Of a stretch of DNA of 64,000 bases, positions 6,917 through 16,332 are shown piece by piece (the first letter of the stretch is position 1; each line of letters begins with the position of its first letter). Location: IMG/VR virus record IMGVR_UViG_3300035113_000078, positions 1 to 64,000 of that record, one strand, 5' to 3'. This DNA comes from a virus. The notes beneath the pieces were generated by a model, which saw only the letters and a program-made list of their open reading frames with translations, did not search any database and was not told the DNA's origin. The translations under genes were made by a program, and so were the position numbers.

Positions 6917-9120
6917 CGAGCCCCGCCTCGGCGGTCAGCGAAGCCCTCGCGACGGCGCGCGGCACCGTCGAGGCGTTGTTCTTCTCCAGCCCCAAGTTCT
7001 CCGCCGGGCGCCTGCGGACCGGCGACGGGCAGATCGTGTCGTTCGCGGGCTCCTTGATGGTGCGCGTGCACGACGCCGTCGTGCTGCATGGCCGCTGGGA
7101 GACCCACGCGAAGTTCGGCCGCCAGCTCAAGGTCGCCCGCTTCGAGTTCGACCAGCAGCTCGGCCCCACCGGCCTGGCGCACTACCTCTCGAGCAACCCG
7201 TCGCTCAAGGGCATCGGCCCTGTCAAGGCGCGGCGAATCGCCGAGGCGTTCGGCGACGACTTCGATCGCGTCATCGACGACGAGCCAGATCGCGTCGGCC
7301 GGGTTGCGAAGCTGCCGCGCGCCGCGCTGCAGCTCTTGCGCGAGGAATGGCTGCGCACGCGGTCGCTCAACGCGAGCCTGGCCTGGATGTCGGCGTTCGA
7401 GCTCACGCACCACCAGATGACGACGCTCATCGCCCGGTACCAGAACTCGGTTGTGACCGTGCTGAAGGAAAACCCCTACCTCCTGGTGCGCGAGATCCCG
7501 GGTTTCGGGTTCAAGCGCGTCGACCAGGTCGCGCGCAAGATGGGCACGCCGAAGGAGCACCCAGGGCGCATCCGCGCCGGCGTCGTGCACGCGGTCGTCG
7601 AGCGGCTCGAGCAGGGCGACTGCTGGGTCGATTACGAGGCGCTGATCGGCCTGGCCAACGCGCTCCTCGTCATGGACATCGCCGATAGCCGCGATCGGAT
7701 CGAGGCGGCGCTGGATACGTTAATCGAGGACCGCACCCTGTCCTGCGTGTCGCTCGGCGGCCGCTTCCTCGTCGCTCTGCCGCACATCGTCGAGATGGAG
7801 CAGGACCTGGCCGAGTTGTTCACGACCAGGCTGGGGCCGAACCCACACCTTGCGCACATCGATCCAGCGGTGATCGACGCGGTGGACACCAGCCTGAACG
7901 CGGGGCAGCGCCGCGCGCTGCGTGCAGCCGTCGAGTACAACCTCGTCCTGGTGAGCGGCGGCGCCGGCGTGGGGAAGACCCGGCTCGTCGCCACGCTCAC
8001 AAAGGTCTACGAGCTTCGATCTGGACGGGTGGCCCTTGCTGCGTCGACGGGGAAGGCCGCGAAGCGGCTCGAAGAGGTCGTTGGACGCAAGGCGTTCACG
8101 ATCCATCGGCTGCTCGGCTACAAGGGCAAGAACTTCTCCCGGGGCATCGACGACCCGATCGACGCCGATGTGTTGATCGTCGACGAGGTCTCGATGGTCG
8201 ACATCCCGCTCGCCTGGCACTTGTTCCGCGCCCTCGACTTCGCACGGACGGCCGTCGTGCTGGTCGGCGACCACAATCAGCTGCCGCCCGTGGGTCCCGG
8301 GAATCTGCTCCGCGACCTCATCGACCGCCAGCCCATACCCACGGTCATCCTCGACCAGGTCGTCCGCCAGGCCGGTGCACTCAAGGAGAATTCGATCGCG
8401 GTGTTGCGCGGCGAGGTGCGGAAGACCGCGGCGCCTCAGGAGGACGGCCGGTCGCCATGGGTCGTGGCAAACCAGTTCACCGACGTGCTCGCCGCGCAGA
8501 ACTACGTGCTCGAGCTGTTCGACCACATCCTCGTCGAGCAATTCGGGTTCGATCTGCTCGCGCATGTTCAGCTCTTGACGCCGACCCGCAAGGGGCCGCT
8601 CGGCGTCGACGAGCTGAACATCCTCCTGCAGCAACTCGTGCAGGAGAAGCTATGGCACGTGGTCGTCGCGCCGCTGCGGCCGGGCCGGCGACCGGACCTG
8701 CTGAACCGAGACCGCGTCATCCAGAACCGCAACAACTACGAACTCGGCGTGATGAACGGTGCGATCGGCGTCGTCACGGAGAAGGGCGACAAGCACGGTG
8801 AGCTGAAGGTCCGGTTCGATGATCTCGAAGTCGAGTACAGCGCCGAGACGGTCGGCGAGCTGTCGCTGGCGTACGCGCTCACCGTGCACAAGTACCAGGG
8901 GTCTCAGATCCCGTGCGTGGTGCTGCTCGTCCACAAGGCGCATTCGTTCATGCACCACCGGAACCTGTTTTACACCGGCGTCACCCGCGCGCAGGAGACC
9001 GCGATCGTCGTCGGCGATCAATGGGGTATGCGTGCGTGCGCCGAGAAGGAGCAGGTCGAGCGTCGCAAGACGTTTCTGTCGGTGCTCGATCTGCCGCGCT
9101 GGAAGGGGAGCGGGGGGTGA
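6913..9120 (+). CDS. RecD2-like superfamily 1 DNA helicase
   Basis: The 735-residue protein has the RecD2 layout. An N-terminal OB/HhH part includes the helix-hairpin-helix stretch LKGIGPVKARRIAEAFG and a second one near FGFKRVDQVARKMG. The motor has Walker A GGAGVGKT (about residue 350), Walker B VDEVSMVD (about 423), GDHNQLPPVGPG, and the C-terminal SF1 motif LAYALTVHKYQGSQ with NLFYTGVTRA. It should unwind DNA 5' to 3', working with the ERCC4 nuclease and Sak4 in phage recombination or replication. It starts within the stop of the nuclease gene. Confidence 0.9.
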   Translation: MTSPASAVSEALATARGTVEALFFSSPKFSAGRLRTGDGQIVSFAGSLMVRVHDAVVLHGRWETHAKFGRQLKVARFEFDQQLGPTGLAHYLSSNPSLKGIGPVKARRIAEAFGDDFDRVIDDEPDRVGRVAKLPRAALQLLREEWLRTRSLNASLAWMSAFELTHHQMTTLIARYQNSVVTVLKENPYLLVREIPGFGFKRVDQVARKMGTPKEHPGRIRAGVVHAVVERLEQGDCWVDYEALIGLANALLVMDIADSRDRIEAALDTLIEDRTLSCVSLGGRFLVALPHIVEMEQDLAELFTTRLGPNPHLAHIDPAVIDAVDTSLNAGQRRALRAAVEYNLVLVSGGAGVGKTRLVATLTKVYELRSGRVALAASTGKAAKRLEEVVGRKAFTIHRLLGYKGKNFSRGIDDPIDADVLIVDEVSMVDIPLAWHLFRALDFARTAVVLVGDHNQLPPVGPGNLLRDLIDRQPIPTVILDQVVRQAGALKENSIAVLRGEVRKTAAPQEDGRSPWVVANQFTDVLAAQNYVLELFDHILVEQFGFDLLAHVQLLTPTRKGPLGVDELNILLQQLVQEKLWHVVVAPLRPGRRPDLLNRDRVIQNRNNYELGVMNGAIGVVTEKGDKHGELKVRFDDLEVEYSAETVGELSLAYALTVHKYQGSQIPCVVLLVHKAHSFMHHRNLFYTGVTRAQETAIVVGDQWGMRACAEKEQVERRKTFLSVLDLPRWKGSGG

Positions 9121-9186
9121 CCACCTACCCGTCGGTACGGCTCTCGTCCACCGTCCCCGCCGGCGTTCGACCCGCGTGAGGACTCG

Positions 9187-12100
9187 ATGGACAGCCTCAG
9201 CGCGTTCAAGGCGTTCGTCGAGCAGGTTCGGGAGCAGTCCGACGTGGTCGAGATCATCGGTCGCGACGTAGCGCTGCGACAGGTCGGCAGCGCACTGAAA
9301 GGACTCTCGCCGTTCCATCCTGAGAACCACCCGTCGTTTGTGGTGTGGCCAAGGACGCAGAGCTGGCACGACTACTCCCACGGCGGCGGTCTCGGCGGCG
9401 ACGTGTTCACGTATGTTCAGGAGCGCGAACAGCTCGGCTTCAAGGAGGCCGTGTTCTGGCTCGCCGATCGCGCCGGGATCCGCCGCCCGAACCAAGACGA
9501 GGCGTCGTGGACGCGGGCCCTCGCCCTGGCGGACGAACGCCGGCAGATCGAGCGACTCCTCACCATCGCGGCCACGTACTACCATCGGGCTCTCCCGCCG
9601 GAGATCCGCGATCAGTACTTCAAACGGCGCTACGGCTTCACCGACGAGACGATCGATCAGTTGCGGCTGGGCTGGTCGGACGGGCGCTTGTTCGAGCACC
9701 TCACGCGCACCAGCGGTGCGACGCATCGGGCGCTACTCGGAACTGGCTTGTTCGTCCCGCTGAAAGGAGGTCGGGTTGTCGACTTCTACCGCAATCGGTT
9801 GGTGTTCCCGTATTGGCGCGGCGGTCGCGTCGTCTACTTCACCGCACGCGCGACCGAACGCACCGGCGACGAACCGTGGGAACAGGCGAAGTACAGGAAG
9901 CTACGCGTCCATACCGAGCAGCAACGCTACATCTCGCCGACGGTTCGTAACGACTACTTCTTCAACGAGGACGCGGCTCGGGACGCCGAGGAGCTCGTCA
10001 TCACCGAGGGGATTCCGGACTGCATCAGCGCCCTCCAGTCCGGCGTTGCCTGCATCTCCCCGGCGACCACGAGCCTGCGCACCCAGGACCTGGCTCGGCT
10101 TCTCGAACTGACGCGCAGCGCCAAGCGGATCGTCGTCTGTAACGACGCCGAGACCAGCGGTGCCGGGGACGCCAGTGCCACGTCGATCGCCGCCAGCCTG
10201 TGGGCCGGAGGGTGCGAGTCCTGCATCGCGTCGATCCCGCGCCCCGACGGCGTCGACAAGGTCGACCTCAACGATCTCGTGGTGGCGCAGGGGGCCGATG
10301 GGTTGCACGCCGTGCTTGCCCACGCGCTGCCCTATCCCGCGTTTCTCATCGAGCGCATCCCCAGCGACACCGCCAAGAGCGAGTTGGGTCGGCTGCTCGA
10401 GCCGGTACTCACCGCGATCATGCGGTGCCCGCCGATCCGGGCCGATGCATTTCTCGATGCGATCGCTGCCAAGTTCCAGCTGCGTCGGCGCTCCCTGCTC
10501 GAAACGGTCAAGCGGCACGAACAGAGGCGAGCCCGTGAAGCGAAGCCCGAGGCCGCGCCTCGAGCTCGGCCGAGCGCCCCGGCCATCCGAGGACCGACGA
10601 CCGTCTCGGGTCCAACGGCTGGTGGTCCGGCCGGGCGATCGCCGCGCCCGGAGATCTGTGTGACCGGCCGCCATCTTCACGATCTGGTCGTGGAGGCGCA
10701 CGACGTCCTGGCGGTCGCAAACCAGCGCCGAACCGCGCGCGCAGCGACCGACAACGTCGAGGAGGACGAGATGCCGCTGTTCCGCCGCGGGAACATGCTC
10801 GCACGGCTCGAGCGCCCAGAGGACGAAGCACCCCGGCTCGCCGAGGTCAGCGAGCCATCGATGTACGGGCTGATCATGCGGGAGATCGATTGGGTGCGGG
10901 ACAGTGAGCAGGGAGCGGTGCCCGTCTTCCCGCCCGACAAGGTCGCCAGAGACGTCCTGATCCACCCTCGCTCGACCTTTGCCCGCGTGAACTCGGTGAT
11001 CACGGCGCCGGCGTTCGGTCGCGATGGAGACCTGTTGCGAACGCCCGGTCTCCACGTGCGAGACCGGCTCTGGCTCGAGCCCGATCCATCGCTTCAGCTC
11101 CCAGCGGTCCCCGCGCACCCGACCCCCGAGGACGTTGCCGCGGCTCGAGCGTTGTTCTTCGACGATCTGCTGGTCGACTTCCCGTTCGACGGGCCGAGCG
11201 ACCGCGCGCATGCGCTCGCAGCTCTCCTGCTGCCCTTCTTGCAGCGCATGATCGACGGATGCACGCCGTTGCATGTCATGGAAGCACCCGGCGTCGGCTC
11301 GGGGAAGGGGCTGCTTTGCAACCTGATCAGCATCCTGTTGACGGGCGCAGAATGCGCCACTTGTACGCTGCCGGAGTCCGACGAAGAGATTCGCAAGATG
11401 CTGACCTCCGAGCTGCTCATGGCCAGGCCGCTGGTCCTGCTCGACAACGCCAAGGATATGAAGGCAATTTCGTCGCCCGCGTTGGCAGCCGTGCTGACAT
11501 CTCGGTCATGGACGGATCGGATCCTCGGCCGGAGCGAGATGGTGACGGTGCCCAACAAGGCCACGTGGATGCTGACCGGCAACAACCCGAAGCTGTCGCG
11601 CGATCTGGCACGCCGATCGATCCGCATCCGGATCGATCCGAAGGTCGACCGGCCGTGGCTGCGTGCGAAGTTCAAGCACGATCCGCTGGAGCAATGGGCC
11701 AAGGATCACCGCAGCGCGCTGGTCCATGGCGCGCTGGTGCTCGTGCAGGCGTGGATCGCCGCCGGCCGGCCGCTATCGCGCGCGCGGCTGGGATCGTTCC
11801 AGATTTGGGCCAGCACCATGGGCGGACTCCTCGACGTCATCGACGTACCAGGGTTCCTCGGCAACCTGGACGCGCTCTACGCCTCCTCCGACGACGAGCA
11901 AACCGCGTGGCGTGAGTTCACGAGGGTGTGGTGGAACACCCTCGGCGCCGATCAAGTGCGGGTCTCGGCGTTGCTGGAGCTCTGCGAGAAACAGGAGCTG
12001 CTGTCGCACGTGATAGGCGACGGAACGACGCGCGCCCAGCAGGTCCGGCTCGGTCGTGCGCTGCAACGCGCACGTGACCGCATCTTCGGAGAGCTCCAGA

Positions 12101-12285
12101 TCGTGGTCGGTGGCACCGATCGGGACTCGCGAACGCTGTACGCATTGCATCATGTCGAACCGGAATGTGCGCCGACCTCGCCCTACGACACCCGAGCCGT
12201 CGAGGTCGATCCGGAACGCCGAGAAGAGACACACTGGGTTCCCTACAGCGACGACGACGACGACCGCGGCGAAGCGCCCGAGTGA
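9187..12285 (+). CDS. Primase-helicase fusion lacking the CHC2 zinc ligands
   Basis: The 1032-residue protein starts with a DnaG-type zinc-finger fold (residues about 35-95: GLSPFHPENHPSF, then WHDYSHGGGLGGDVFTYV), but the three usual zinc cysteines are Ser, Asp and Ser; only the His of PFH remains. A TOPRIM domain follows (VITEGIPD near 269, CNDAETSGAGDAS near 320). After a linker (about 450-500), the C-terminal half is an ATPase with EAPGVGSGKG near 699, VLLDN, LTGNN and RRSIRIRID (arginine finger region). It should prime and unwind phage DNA. It ends the early operon; no DNA polymerase is visible, so the host polymerase is probably used. Confidence 0.85.
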   Translation: MDSLSAFKAFVEQVREQSDVVEIIGRDVALRQVGSALKGLSPFHPENHPSFVVWPRTQSWHDYSHGGGLGGDVFTYVQEREQLGFKEAVFWLADRAGIRRPNQDEASWTRALALADERRQIERLLTIAATYYHRALPPEIRDQYFKRRYGFTDETIDQLRLGWSDGRLFEHLTRTSGATHRALLGTGLFVPLKGGRVVDFYRNRLVFPYWRGGRVVYFTARATERTGDEPWEQAKYRKLRVHTEQQRYISPTVRNDYFFNEDAARDAEELVITEGIPDCISALQSGVACISPATTSLRTQDLARLLELTRSAKRIVVCNDAETSGAGDASATSIAASLWAGGCESCIASIPRPDGVDKVDLNDLVVAQGADGLHAVLAHALPYPAFLIERIPSDTAKSELGRLLEPVLTAIMRCPPIRADAFLDAIAAKFQLRRRSLLETVKRHEQRRAREAKPEAAPRARPSAPAIRGPTTVSGPTAGGPAGRSPRPEICVTGRHLHDLVVEAHDVLAVANQRRTARAATDNVEEDEMPLFRRGNMLARLERPEDEAPRLAEVSEPSMYGLIMREIDWVRDSEQGAVPVFPPDKVARDVLIHPRSTFARVNSVITAPAFGRDGDLLRTPGLHVRDRLWLEPDPSLQLPAVPAHPTPEDVAAARALFFDDLLVDFPFDGPSDRAHALAALLLPFLQRMIDGCTPLHVMEAPGVGSGKGLLCNLISILLTGAECATCTLPESDEEIRKMLTSELLMARPLVLLDNAKDMKAISSPALAAVLTSRSWTDRILGRSEMVTVPNKATWMLTGNNPKLSRDLARRSIRIRIDPKVDRPWLRAKFKHDPLEQWAKDHRSALVHGALVLVQAWIAAGRPLSRARLGSFQIWASTMGGLLDVIDVPGFLGNLDALYASSDDEQTAWREFTRVWWNTLGADQVRVSALLELCEKQELLSHVIGDGTTRAQQVRLGRALQRARDRIFGELQIVVGGTDRDSRTLYALHHVEPECAPTSPYDTRAVEVDPERREETHWVPYSDDDDDRGEAPE

Positions 12286-12410
12286 TCCCGACGCCCGCGT
12301 CCGTGCCGCAGGGCCAGCAGGAATCGTGTGCCGGCGATGTCGGCCTCGCCCGGCAGCGTGCCGTCGGTCTGGGTGGCCCGCTCCTGGCCGCGCTCGCGGG
12401 CGGAGGCCAG

Positions 12411-13445
12411 CTATTTGCCCTTGCCCTTGCGCTTGGACCGCGGTGGTGCCGGCGCCTGGTTGGGATTGGGCGCGAGCGCGACGCGCGGATCGTTCAGATG
12501 CTTGACGTACGTCCTGATCATGCCGCCGGTCGCGGGGTGCTCGGCGGTTCCGCCGGTTTGACTTGCGTGGCCAATGCGCTGCGGGCCTCCGGGCTGGGTC
12601 GCCGCCGCGGTGATGAATTGCCCTGGGAGCTGGGCCGCGGTCACGCCTCTCCGGACCGCCGCCTTCTCCGCTTGATTGAGTTGATCTGGCGAATACGCGC
12701 CAACCTTGCGCGGCGCCGTAACAGCCTGGCGCTGCTTGTTTTTCAGCTTCTTCTGCTTGGCTTCGAGGTTCTTTTGACTCTGGGTCTTGGCTTTCTTGGT
12801 CTGGGCTGCCGCGCTGCCGTTACTCGGCGCGTCGCTGCGCCCCCCGACCGCTTGACCGATGAACCCCGACGGGAGCGACGGCAGCCTTGGGCCGACTCGC
12901 CTCGCTAGCGTTCCGCGGCCGGCCCATTCGGTGGCACGAGTCGCCAGCTCCGCAGCTTCCCGATCGAGCACCGGATCGCGCATGACCAATACCCGCGCAA
13001 CATCGCGGTTGATGACGCGCGCACGCCGCTGTTGCAGCACGTGGGACAGTTCATGGGCGAGTAGCCACAGGCCCTCGGCCGTCCGAGCGAGGCCCGCCCC
13101 GGGGCCGAGCCCGATCTGATCGCCGATCGTCACCGCGTCGGCACCCAGCATTCCAGCGATCGGCCCGCGATGCACGGTCACCGCGGACAGGTCCTCCTGG
13201 AAGAAGTCCTCGAGCCGCGGGCGGAGCTCGGGATCGAGCGGCGAGGCCAGTCCCATCGCGCGCACGATCCGCGGCGCCAGCCACGAGGTGTGAGCCGGCT
13301 CGGCGATGCGCGGCTGTACCGCCGATCGGCCGCGGCTGGTCGCTGGCGAGATCCCAGGCAGCGGCGCCGGTCGGAACGCTTGCGGGCGATAGCTGTCGAC
13401 CCGAAAACAGCCTTGCAACACGAGCCCAAGCGTTCCGTCGGTCAT
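12411..13445 (-). CDS. DUF4157 metallopeptidase-like protein
   Basis: The 344-residue protein has a DUF4157 core at about residues 85-160. It includes the family's PLD/LRPRLEDFF-DLSAVTVHRG region, DAVTIGDQIGLGPG, and the zinc-binding HExxH motif in LLAHELSHVLQQ. The C-terminal half is Lys/Gln/Ala-rich with a basic end. DUF4157 proteins are frequent in bacteria carrying extracellular contractile injection systems, often near or fused to payloads. Here it lies convergent to the primase gene of a contractile-tailed phage. Start ATG 13445 is preferred (AAGGGA upstream) over 13553. No signal peptide is evident. Substrate unknown; it could be a delivered effector or an accessory gene. Confidence 0.75.
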   Translation of the reverse strand: MTDGTLGLVLQGCFRVDSYRPQAFRPAPLPGISPATSRGRSAVQPRIAEPAHTSWLAPRIVRAMGLASPLDPELRPRLEDFFQEDLSAVTVHRGPIAGMLGADAVTIGDQIGLGPGAGLARTAEGLWLLAHELSHVLQQRRARVINRDVARVLVMRDPVLDREAAELATRATEWAGRGTLARRVGPRLPSLPSGFIGQAVGGRSDAPSNGSAAAQTKKAKTQSQKNLEAKQKKLKNKQRQAVTAPRKVGAYSPDQLNQAEKAAVRRGVTAAQLPGQFITAAATQPGGPQRIGHASQTGGTAEHPATGGMIRTYVKHLNDPRVALAPNPNQAPAPPRSKRKGKGK

Positions 13446-13786
13446 CGCCGATTCCCTTCTTTGCCGCGCCCAGGTGCGCGCAGCGCGACGGTAGCCGGCG
13501 GCGCGGTCGCTCGCGAGTTTTTGGCACCGCGACCGACGACCGCTCGCGATCACCGGCGGTCGACCGCGAGCGCCAGCATGCCGCTCTTTGGCGGCGGGCT
13601 ACTTACGTAGCCAGCGTCGTTCAGCGTCTACTAGCCATCGCGAGACGATAAGGCCTCCGCCTCAGCGGTATCGAGCCAGCGCTAGGCAATGCGGCGGGCG
13701 GCTCGCCACGGCCAGATCGTGGCAGCTGCGGCCGTGTTGCTGGAAGCGATTGTGCGCCGGGTCCATGACCTGCGTCGGCACCGTTC
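13446..13786. other. Intergenic stretch, no gene seen
   Basis: This lies between two minus-strand genes. Reading frames here are short and look like chance GC-rich frames. It should hold the promoter of the DUF4157 gene and the 3' end of the unknown gene's transcript, but I see no clear boxes or terminator. Confidence 0.35.
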
Positions 13787-14716
13787 TTAGTCGACATTTC
13801 GATAGGGGACATCGAAACCAAGCGCGACCGCACGGCTATACTGCTGAGCGGGAAGCTCTCTTTCCATTTCCATAATTAGCCAGTGGAGTGCTGAGCGTAC
13901 AAATTCTACGGACTCCTCGCTGCGATGCCGCGATACGTTGTCTAGCGCGCCGTTGATGATATTGTGCAGGGCGAGCTCTGCTCGGACATCCTCGGTATAC
14001 ACGAGAGCCTCCACGAGCTCGGCGCGGTCCTCGTGGTTGAGCGTTTCGGGGTCGACCGCGACCAGTAGCTCAACGAGCGCATCGGGCGGGAATCGTTGTT
14101 CCGAGTAGAACAGTGTCAGACTACTTCGATCGTGCCAATCAAGGCTCGGCCAAATGTCCAAGGCGAGGCGGGCGAGGGCTTCATGGTGTTGCCGAACGAG
14201 GTCGGCCATTGGCTCTGACAGAGTCCCAAGCAAAAAGTCAACGCGCGTGAGCACGTACGCCAGACTCTCCGACGTTCCGAAACTGAGGAGCACCTCCACA
14301 GCACGCTGATAGGCGCGATCGAGGTTCTCGCATAGCTCATGTTCTGGCACCTTTTCAGTCAGCAGCACGCACAGTACTTGCACCACATCTGGGTAGTGCG
14401 CGCGCAGCCTCGCGGCCAGCTCCGTCAACGGGATGTTCTCGGCGAGAAGGGATTCCAGCTGATCCCATGAGCACGAGTCTGCACCTTCAGGACGAAGCCC
14501 ATCGATATACTCCGCGAGCTGGGCGCCATCGTCCCGCGCCGCACACTGCAGCCATCGGACGAGTTCGGCCGCCAACTCGTTGGCTTCGGACTTCGGCTTG
14601 CTGGCCGCGTTCACGAGGTCCGCAAGTGTCTCAACTGCGCGCTGCAGGGTCGCCGGCGTCCAACCATGAATCTGCACTGAGTCTCGAAGAGTTACACCGC
14701 TGCGTTGGTCGATCAT
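13787..14716 (-). CDS. Hypothetical all-helical protein
   Basis: I do not recognise this 309-residue protein. Its composition (Leu, Glu, Ala, Arg; many amphipathic segments such as DLVRQHHEALARLALDIW and DRAELVEALVYTEDV) suggests a helical-repeat fold. It is strongly acidic and has no membrane segment. ATG 14716 is chosen because a full AGGAGG lies seven bases upstream. It stands alone on the minus strand in the accessory region and looks like cargo. The base composition is less GC-rich than the early operon. Confidence 0.7.
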   Translation of the reverse strand: MIDQRSGVTLRDSVQIHGWTPATLQRAVETLADLVNAASKPKSEANELAAELVRWLQCAARDDGAQLAEYIDGLRPEGADSCSWDQLESLLAENIPLTELAARLRAHYPDVVQVLCVLLTEKVPEHELCENLDRAYQRAVEVLLSFGTSESLAYVLTRVDFLLGTLSEPMADLVRQHHEALARLALDIWPSLDWHDRSSLTLFYSEQRFPPDALVELLVAVDPETLNHEDRAELVEALVYTEDVRAELALHNIINGALDNVSRHRSEESVEFVRSALHWLIMEMERELPAQQYSRAVALGFDVPYRNVD

Positions 14717-15004
14717 GCACCAGCCTCCTGTCACGTCCGGCTACCGCAGTCCTCGCGCGAATGCAAGAGGACGACAGGCCGAGCGCTCGCGCCCTGGATC
14801 CCATCTGTGCTACCCGAGCATCCGATCCATGCTTTTCACTCGGCAACGCGTCAGGCCGAGCACCGGATCGGCCGCTCTCACGTGGCAAAGTCCAGGCAGA
14901 GATCGCTCCCTGCGTGCCGCGCGAGCGAGTCTGGCGACGGGCGGAGTGCGGCAGCGTGCGGCCCAAGCGGTGCAACCGCGTGTCTGGCAACGCGCTTGTC
15001 GTCG

Positions 15005-15577
15005 TCAATTGCTTCCGTATCCGGGAACCGCCGCGAGCCTCGGCGTCGTCGTGCGCGGCCGCGCGCGTCGCGGGCGGCTTGCCCGAGTCGGCTTTCGGGC
15101 GCGCGTTGCCGTCCCCGCCGTGGTTGCGGCGGCCGCGATGCTGCGCGCCAAGTTCGCCGGCCAGTCCACGCTGCGGGGCGCTGTCGTGTCGCGCAGCGCG
15201 AGCCGGCAGCCGTTGGCGACCGCGTTGATCACGACCAGGTAGCCGAGCGCGATCGCGCTCAGCCAGCCCGCGTCGGCGGTCATCATGATGCCCTCGAGCA
15301 ACGCGGTGAAGCCGATCGCCTTCACCCGCGAGCCGAACATGTCGCTCGACCAGCCGAGCACGGTCAGCGCCGAGAACACGAGCCCGGCATAGACGATCGC
15401 CGCCTTCGGGCAGTCGAGCGGCGACCACGAGGTCAGCTCGTAGTGGCCGAGCTCGAATACGCCGACCGGGACGAGCCCGGCGGTGGCGCCGAGTAGCGCG
15501 GCGACCGGCTTCTGCCGGGCAACGCGAAGCTGGGCGAGGGGGTTGGTGGTTGCACTGGAGTCCATGATGTTCGTCAT
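15005..15577 (-). CDS. Small integral membrane protein
   Basis: The 190-residue protein has about four hydrophobic segments between residues 20 and 130 (including AALLGATAGLVPVGVF, AAIVYAGLVFSALTVLGW and LSAIALGYLVVINAVA). A basic Arg/Thr/Ala tail of about 55 residues follows. It should sit in the cytoplasmic membrane with the tail in the cytoplasm. Function unknown; phage-encoded membrane proteins of this size may alter the host envelope or exclude other phages, but nothing here shows that. ATG 15577 is chosen; ATG 15583 or 15631 are possible. Confidence 0.6.
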   Translation of the reverse strand: MTNIMDSSATTNPLAQLRVARQKPVAALLGATAGLVPVGVFELGHYELTSWSPLDCPKAAIVYAGLVFSALTVLGWSSDMFGSRVKAIGFTALLEGIMMTADAGWLSAIALGYLVVINAVANGCRLALRDTTAPRSVDWPANLARSIAAAATTAGTATRARKPTRASRPRRARPRTTTPRLAAVPGYGSN

Positions 15578-16332
15578 TCGCATTCGTCCGGTGAGTTGTT
15601 CGCGCTCGTCGCGCGCAGTCACACGTTGCATCCGACGTCTCGAGAATCAACGCAGTACCAGGAACCTCAGGATGTCATCCAACTGCAAAGCGCGAGTGAA
15701 GCAACAACACATCTGTAATGACAATACTCTGAGATGGCATACGCGCCGGTGATAGCCGCGTGTGCCGGCTCGGATCTGCGGGGTTGGCAGAACATGGCAA
15801 CACCGCGGCCTGGGTATTCGAGGTGGGCTGGCGCTTCAACGCTTGTGAGAAAGGCTCTCCGCCCCCTATCAGGACCGCTACGTCGCTTCGCGGCCAGCGG
15901 AGAGCCTTCGCTCGATCTCGGCGTCAATGCTTCTCTCGGACGCGGCGCTTCGCGGCCTTGACCTCCGGCCGAGCTGCGGCTGGAGCGGCAACTGCCGGGG
16001 CGGCTTGCTGCCGCCGTTGCGCGAGGTGAATGCAACCAAGCGACGATCCAGATCGGGCCGCCCACGCTGTGCCGAGCTGTCACCTGGTGTTCCGAGGACC
16101 CCCGCTCCCGAGGTGTGCGTTTCGGAGAATAAAATCGCGATCTTGGAATAGGAGCATGGGTCGCTTCTGACGAGCAGAGCCGGGTCATGTCTGGCGAGCG
16201 TTGAACGGCTGGCTCTGCGTCGTTGTTGCATAGCCGGTGACAGAGCCTTACGAACATCGGCAAGTCTGCCGTCGACGGTGCCACCGCCGCGAGCAGCGGG
16301 TGCTGTGGTAGGAAACCAGGAAGGTCGGAGTT
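15578..16332. other. Long intergenic region, no gene recognised
   Basis: This divergent region separates the membrane protein from the SEC-C gene and should contain promoters for both. It holds a 12-bp perfect inverted repeat (15851-15862 and 15897-15908, listed separately) and several GC-rich short hairpins near 15960-16020. The open frames on both strands are short and unlike the neighbouring proteins. Confidence 0.35.
15851..15908. repeat. 12-bp inverted repeat with 34-nt loop
   Basis: AAGGCTCTCCGC at 15851 is exactly complementary to GCGGAGAGCCTT ending at 15908, with a smaller CG-rich fold inside the loop. No T tract follows on either strand, so a simple intrinsic terminator is unlikely. 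It could be a structured RNA or a remnant of a mobile element end. Confidence 0.4.
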
